The notes beneath the pieces were generated by a model that saw only the letters and a list, made by a program, of their open reading frames with translations, was not told the DNA's origin and ran no database searches. Below, in pieces: positions 6,065-7,118 of a DNA stretch of 7,118 nucleotides. Position 1 is the stretch's first letter. Every line of letters starts with the position of its first letter. A program made the translations under genes and the position numbers. Origin of the DNA: an uncultured Opitutia bacterium (GTDB lineage: Bacteria; Verrucomicrobiota; Verrucomicrobiia; Opitutales; UBA953); the NCBI GenBank assembly GCA_903921665.1, contig CAIXQT010000033.1, positions 1 through 7,118 on the forward strand, written 5' to 3'.

Positions 6065-6568
6065 TCAGGGCAGGAACCGCTTCACATCGAAGCCGCGGGC
6101 CTGCAGCGCCCGGCGCATATCCTCGAGGTTGACCTTGTCTCCGGGCTTGACGCCGAAATGCCCGAACCATCCGGCCCGCATCTCGATCGCGAAGCGCACC
6201 AGATTCGAAGAGGAAGCCGTGGTCTCGGTATCGCCAGCGGTCATGGTCTTGACCTCGAGCACGGTGCCATCTCGCGCGATGAACGCGATATCGAGGTCCA
6301 ACGGAGTGTCCTTCATCCAGAAGCGCATCTGCGTCTCGGATTCATACATGAATGCCATGCCTTCCTCGTCGGTCAGCTTGGTCGTGCCCATGAGGCCGCG
6401 AGCCTTCTCCAGATCGGTGGCGGCGATGCGCAGCTGACCGAGTACCTGGCCCATGCGGACCGGGAAACGCGTCTCGGCGCCCAATTCCACCGCCGGAGCG
6501 GCGGACGGCTGACGGCTGTCGCAGGCGACCAGCGCCAGAGCCAGGGAGACGAACAGGAGCCGAATCAT
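6065..6568 (-). CDS. DUF192 family lipoprotein
   Basis: The 167-residue product is a DUF192 protein, a small beta-rich family of uncertain role often found in the cell envelope. Family signatures are present in order: ARGLMGTTKL (56-65), GMAFMY (70-75), MRFWMKDTPLDLDIAFI (81-97), DGTVLEV (100-106) and FAIEMRAGW (126-134). The start at 6568 is chosen because it gives a short lipoprotein signal, MIRLLFVSLALALVAC, with lipobox LVAC and C16 as the acylated cysteine. An upstream in-frame ATG at 6736 would bury this signal and run antisense to the methyltransferase start. Asp17 follows the cysteine; in enterobacteria Asp at +2 favours inner-membrane retention, but whether this rule applies here is unknown. 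An AGGA lies about 12 bases before the start, too far to be convincing. The gene ends exactly where the small plus-strand ORF ends and is divergent from the methyltransferase gene. Confidence 0.9.
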   Translation of the reverse strand: MIRLLFVSLALALVACDSRQPSAAPAVELGAETRFPVRMGQVLGQLRIAATDLEKARGLMGTTKLTDEEGMAFMYESETQMRFWMKDTPLDLDIAFIARDGTVLEVKTMTAGDTETTASSSNLVRFAIEMRAGWFGHFGVKPGDKVNLEDMRRALQARGFDVKRFLP

Positions 6569-6588
6569 GCGTCGCAGTGTTCCTGCGA

Positions 6589-6603
6589 TTGCCTCTCTGG
6601 CAA
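6589..6603. promoter_or_regulatory. Inverted repeat TTGCC-N5-GGCAA in the divergent intergenic region
   Basis: A perfect 5-bp inverted repeat with a 5-base spacer sits in the middle of the 54-bp gap (6569-6622) between the divergent starts of the DUF192 lipoprotein and the methyltransferase. Its centre, 6596, is almost equidistant from both start codons. That position suits an operator for a dimeric regulator acting on both genes. The arms are short, so chance is quite possible. I see no convincing -35/-10 pair on either strand. Confidence 0.3.
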
Positions 6604-6622
6604 GATTCCCTTGCTTCATCCC

Positions 6623-7118
6623 ATGGAACGCGACCCGCAAGCCCACTGGCTCGAGACCGAGACGGCCTTGCACTACGCCCGGGCGGCGGTCCGCGTCGGA
6701 CTCTGGGCCTCGGAAAAAGTCCTGCTCGAACGCCATTTTGCCAAGGACCAGCGCATCCTTGAACTCGGCTGTGGCGGCGGCCGGGTCGCCCTAGGGCTGT
6801 TACGATCCGGTTACCGCGAAGTCGTCGCGACGGACTTCTCCCCGATCATGGTGAGCCTCGCCCGCGCGGTCTTGGCCGACCACGACGAGTCCTGGGAGAA
6901 ACTTGTCGAACAACAGGATGCCACCGCCCTCACCTACCCTGAAGCCTCCTTTGACCGCGCGATCTTCGCCTTCAACGGCCTGATGTGCCTGCCGAGCCGA
7001 GCCCATCGGCTCGCCGCGCTCCGCTCGATCCATCGCATCCTGAAGCCCGATGGCCTGCTGCTGTTCACGGCTTCCGACCGAGAGAAAGGCGCCAACGCCG
7101 CCTACTGGGCGAAGGAAG
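6623..7118 (+). CDS. Class I SAM-dependent methyltransferase, 3' end outside window
   Basis: An open frame from ATG 6623 runs to the window edge, 165 codons plus one base. It encodes a Rossmann-type methyltransferase that transfers a methyl group from S-adenosylmethionine. Motif I is ILELGCGGG (45-53), the SAM-ribose acidic residue is D71 in VVATDFSP, the post-strand-4 segment is FDRAIFAFNGLM (110-121), and RILKPDGLLLFTA (138-150) matches the strand-5 region of the Methyltransf_11/25 type. The substrate cannot be told. The motifs do not look like UbiE/MenG, so a quinone role alongside the prenyl synthase is not supported. The ATG has no Shine-Dalgarno site; an in-frame TTG at 6611 is less likely. 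The gene is divergent from the DUF192 lipoprotein. The C-terminal part is missing from the window. Confidence 0.9.
   Translation, partial: MERDPQAHWLETETALHYARAAVRVGLWASEKVLLERHFAKDQRILELGCGGGRVALGLLRSGYREVVATDFSPIMVSLARAVLADHDESWEKLVEQQDATALTYPEASFDRAIFAFNGLMCLPSRAHRLAALRSIHRILKPDGLLLFTASDREKGANAAYWAKE

Noticed and set aside
6569..6736. N-terminal extension of the DUF192 protein from an upstream ATG
   Set aside because: It would place the lipoprotein signal at residue 57 and run antisense to the methyltransferase N-terminus.

Overview
The window is high-GC bacterial chromosomal DNA with tightly packed genes, G/C-ending codons and few Shine-Dalgarno sites. It shows no tRNA, rRNA, CRISPR array, insertion sequence or prophage gene. 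The gene content and the mostly SD-less starts would fit a Verrucomicrobiota (Opitutales-like) genome, but that placement is an impression and not a demonstrated assignment.

Left edge (1-177): a short stretch with less G/C-biased codons. It reads either as the 5' end of a minus-strand gene with a near-perfect Shine-Dalgarno sequence, or as the 3' tail of a plus-strand gene. The sequence alone does not settle which.

Central plus-strand cluster (178-6064): (1) a SWIM zinc-finger SNF2-family ATPase; (2) tatC, 3 bp downstream, with a long acidic/proline-rich cytoplasmic tail and several substitutions at normally conserved positions; (3) a signal-peptide-bearing protein of unknown function with a C-terminal DnaJ-like CxxCxGxG cysteine pair, 4 bp downstream; (4) after 67 bp holding a candidate intrinsic terminator or attenuator, a long-chain-type trans-polyprenyl diphosphate synthase starting at GTG; (5) a 34-residue one-pass membrane peptide that overlaps the synthase stop by ATGA. 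The first three genes look co-transcribed. The last two look translationally coupled and may form a second unit.

Right part (6065-7118): a minus-strand DUF192 lipoprotein meets the small membrane ORF tail-to-tail with no gap, both stops lying in one TGATCA. Across a 54-bp divergent intergenic region with a perfect TTGCC-N5-GGCAA inverted repeat, a class I SAM-dependent methyltransferase starts on the plus strand and runs off the window.

Functionally this looks like a housekeeping neighbourhood: DNA remodelling, Tat export, an envelope protein, isoprenoid chain synthesis (probably for a respiratory quinone) and envelope lipoproteins. I see no convincing new multi-gene system. The most interesting items are the exported cysteine-motif protein coupled to an atypical TatC, the hairpin immediately before the prenyl synthase, and the unannotated 34-residue membrane ORF.
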